From assembly GCF_024168825.1 (NCBI RefSeq), contig NZ_JALJWH010000001.1, forward strand, positions 372,001 to 436,000: 64,000 nt of DNA. Direction: 5' to 3'. The stretch comes from Paenarthrobacter sp. A20 (lineage in GTDB: Bacteria > Actinomycetota > Actinomycetes > Actinomycetales > Micrococcaceae). Below are positions 62,608-64,000 of this stretch, piece by piece. Under the pieces are notes generated by a model. That model was not told where the DNA came from. It searched no databases and saw only the letters and a program-made list of their open reading frames with translations. The position numbers and the translations under genes are program-made. Position 1 is the first letter of the stretch, and each line of letters begins with the position of its first letter.

Positions 62608-63678
62608 TTACTTGCCCGCTGCGTCAGCGGCCTTACCCAGCTGCGGCAGGAACGTGTCCAGTGCCCACGGCAGGCTCAGCGGCGAGGAAGCAGAGATGGA
62701 GAGAGTCAGTGTCTGGTCGGAATCAGCAACCAGGGCGCCCTTCTTGATGGCCGGGATCTGGCCAAGCAGCGGGTCGGCCTTGATGGCGTCAGCAGTGGTG
62801 GCATCCGGAACCCAAGTGACGAAAACGTCGGATTCGAGCTCATTGGCCTTTTCAGCAGACCACGGGATGAAGAATTCCGTAGCGCTCTTGGTGTTCTGCT
62901 CCACCACGGGAGCCAGCTTCATGCCGATTTCGGAGAGGAAGCGGGGGCGGTTGTCGATCGCGGTGTAGACATTGACGCCGTCGCCCTTGGCAGGTTCAAG
63001 GTTGCCGTAAATGAAGGTCTTGTCCTTTAGCTGCGGGAACTTGGAAACCTTGTCCTTGACAGTGGTTTCGGTGTCCTCGATCAGCTTCTTGGCTTCGGCT
63101 TCCTTGCCCAGTGCCTTGCCGATGAGGGTGGTGCTTTCCTGCCACGGCGTACCGTAGGCGAGCTCCGGCTGCGCCACAACGGGGGCGATTTCGCTGAGCT
63201 TCTTGTAGTCAGCCTCTTCCAGGCCGGAGTACGCGGCCAGGATAACGTCCGGGCTGAGCTTGGCGATCTCGGTGAAGTTGATGCCGTCCGCCTCGGAGAA
63301 CTGGACCGGAGCCTTGTCGGTGCCAAAGCCGGCGCCAAGCTTCTCCAGTGCTGCGTCCTTCCAAGGGGTAGAGCCCTTGTCGTTATTGCCCCACTCGTTC
63401 TTCGGAACACCCACGGGAACAACGCCCAGTGCGATCGCGACGTCGTCATTGACCCACGAGACGGTGACTACGCGCTTGGGCTGTTCCTTGATGGTGGTCT
63501 CACCAAAGACGTTCTTGATGGTCACGGGGAAAGCTGAGGATGCGGCCTGCTCAGATGCCGGAGCGGAAGTTGCCGGACCAGTGGAGCAGCCGGTGAGGGT
63601 AAGAGCGACGGCGGCAAGGGCGGCCGTCGCGGTTCCTGCTGTTTTCAGCAGGGCGCGGCGTGGGAGAAGGGAAGCCAC
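62608..63678 (-). CDS. Ferric-siderophore ABC transporter substrate-binding lipoprotein
   Basis: A 356-residue FepB/FhuD-type binding protein. The signal contains an RR pair followed by ALLKTAG (possibly a Tat signal) and a lipobox LTGC with Cys31. The mature domain includes VTIKNVFGETTIKEQPKRVVTVSWVNDDVAIALG, SPDVILAAYSG and SPLSLPWALDTFLPQLG. GTG 63678 follows AAGGAG at five bases. It is the first gene of the operon and captures the siderophore outside the membrane. An IdeR/DtxR-like box lies 28 bp upstream. Confidence 0.92.
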   Translation of the reverse strand: MASLLPRRALLKTAGTATAALAAVALTLTGCSTGPATSAPASEQAASSAFPVTIKNVFGETTIKEQPKRVVTVSWVNDDVAIALGVVPVGVPKNEWGNNDKGSTPWKDAALEKLGAGFGTDKAPVQFSEADGINFTEIAKLSPDVILAAYSGLEEADYKKLSEIAPVVAQPELAYGTPWQESTTLIGKALGKEAEAKKLIEDTETTVKDKVSKFPQLKDKTFIYGNLEPAKGDGVNVYTAIDNRPRFLSEIGMKLAPVVEQNTKSATEFFIPWSAEKANELESDVFVTWVPDATTADAIKADPLLGQIPAIKKGALVADSDQTLTLSISASSPLSLPWALDTFLPQLGKAADAAGK

Positions 63679-63705
63679 GGGACTCCTTAAGTAAGTGATG
63701 CGAAC

Positions 63706-63724
63706 CTAAGTAAGGCTAGCCTAG
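63706..63724 (-). promoter_or_regulatory. IdeR/DtxR-like iron box
   Basis: The 19-mer CTAAGTAAGGCTAGCCTAG matches the consensus of DtxR-type iron repressors at about 14 of 19 positions, with the core AGGCTAGCCTA almost perfect. Its place before an iron-uptake operon fits repression by iron. Confidence 0.65.
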
Positions 63725-63900
63725 CCTGCCGATAATTAAGAAACGTTTGCGTCACGTAATCCTCCCATCGTGGCCCCTTTTGCGCCCAGTGAGAGGCAGA
63801 TCACACCCTCGATCACCTCCCGGTGGACAGCATCACCGCAATTTTGGGAGGATAGCGGCAGCGGACTACCGCTTCCAAGGAATACGACGAGGGGTTGAGC

Positions 63901-63990
63901 ATGCGCGCTGTTTCAGTTGCCGCTGCCACGGTTGGCGAGGTGGCCACTTTGGCCTGCTTGGCACTCCCCCTTACGTCGGCATCTTCCTGA
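63901..63990 (+). CDS. Possible small ORF at window end
   Basis: ATG 63901 follows GAGGGG at six bases and encodes 29 residues (MRAVSVAAATVGEVATLACL and nine more) before a TGA. It is Ala-rich and hydrophobic, possibly a signal-like or membrane peptide. I do not recognise it; it may be spurious or the remnant of a frameshifted gene that continues beyond the window. Confidence 0.2.
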   Translation: MRAVSVAAATVGEVATLACLALPLTSASS

Positions 63991-64000
63991 GCTCACCAGG

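Overview
This window is a stretch of high-GC Gram-positive chromosome. The rRNA genes (long actinobacterial 23S, no tRNA in the 16S-23S spacer, an actinobacterial boxA leader), the GTG starts, the many leaderless promoters and the protein complement all point to Micrococcaceae, most likely Arthrobacter or Paenarthrobacter. Genus is judged by eye, not by a database search.

Layout. 1-461: tail of an aldose 1-epimerase. 542-6824: L-rhamnose catabolism, with a LacI-type repressor divergent from rhaM-rhaI-rhaEW-rhaB and an operator placed over the start of the operon promoter. 6998-9986: a PAS-EAL protein, panD and an AEC transporter. 10010-12646: a degenerate trehalose-phosphatase domain fused to a GH15 hydrolase. 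12753-17829: a luciferase-like monooxygenase, an orphan amino-acid binding lipoprotein, a PLP dehydratase, a GNAT and a secreted FG-GAP protein. 17984-25272 (minus): a tightly overlapping seven-gene operon with an amino-acid-type ABC importer, three flavin-dependent luciferase-like monooxygenases and a DUF1684 protein. It resembles sulfur-compound scavenging loci; a divergent FAD/NAD(P)-binding protein and a GNAT (25562-28075) flank it. 28079-35664: a HerA-like ATPase, a membrane-anchored protein, a thioredoxin-NHL protein, a CopD-CtaG fusion and HU. 36055-37150: a patatin-like phospholipase behind a short leader ORF with alternative hairpins.

37170-50397 holds two complete 16S-23S-5S operons on the minus strand as a direct repeat of about 5.7 kb. 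I saw a single base difference between them. They are separated by a 1.8-kb segment with an ECF sigma factor carrying a SnoaL-like tail and a divergent stand-alone SnoaL-like protein. 51169-51882 encodes three zinc-ligand-free ribosomal proteins (L28, L33, S14). 52278-55022 is a transmembrane flavin electron-transfer operon (ferric-reductase-like protein, FMN-binding protein, ApbE). 55019-58300 has three paralogous SGNH hydrolases around a MarR regulator and a YciI-like protein. 58503-63678 is a siderophore uptake operon (binding lipoprotein, two permeases, ATPase, siderophore-interacting reductase) with an IdeR/DtxR-like box upstream.

The less ordinary signals are the leader ORF and hairpin switch before the patatin gene, an 11-codon leaderless uORF that overlaps the AEC transporter start, a family of 68-bp palindromes at gene 3' ends (one supplies a stop codon), the phosphatase domain that has lost its catalytic aspartates, and the near-identical rRNA operons around a sigma factor. 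No CRISPR array, insertion sequence, integrase, prophage or tRNA gene was recognised.
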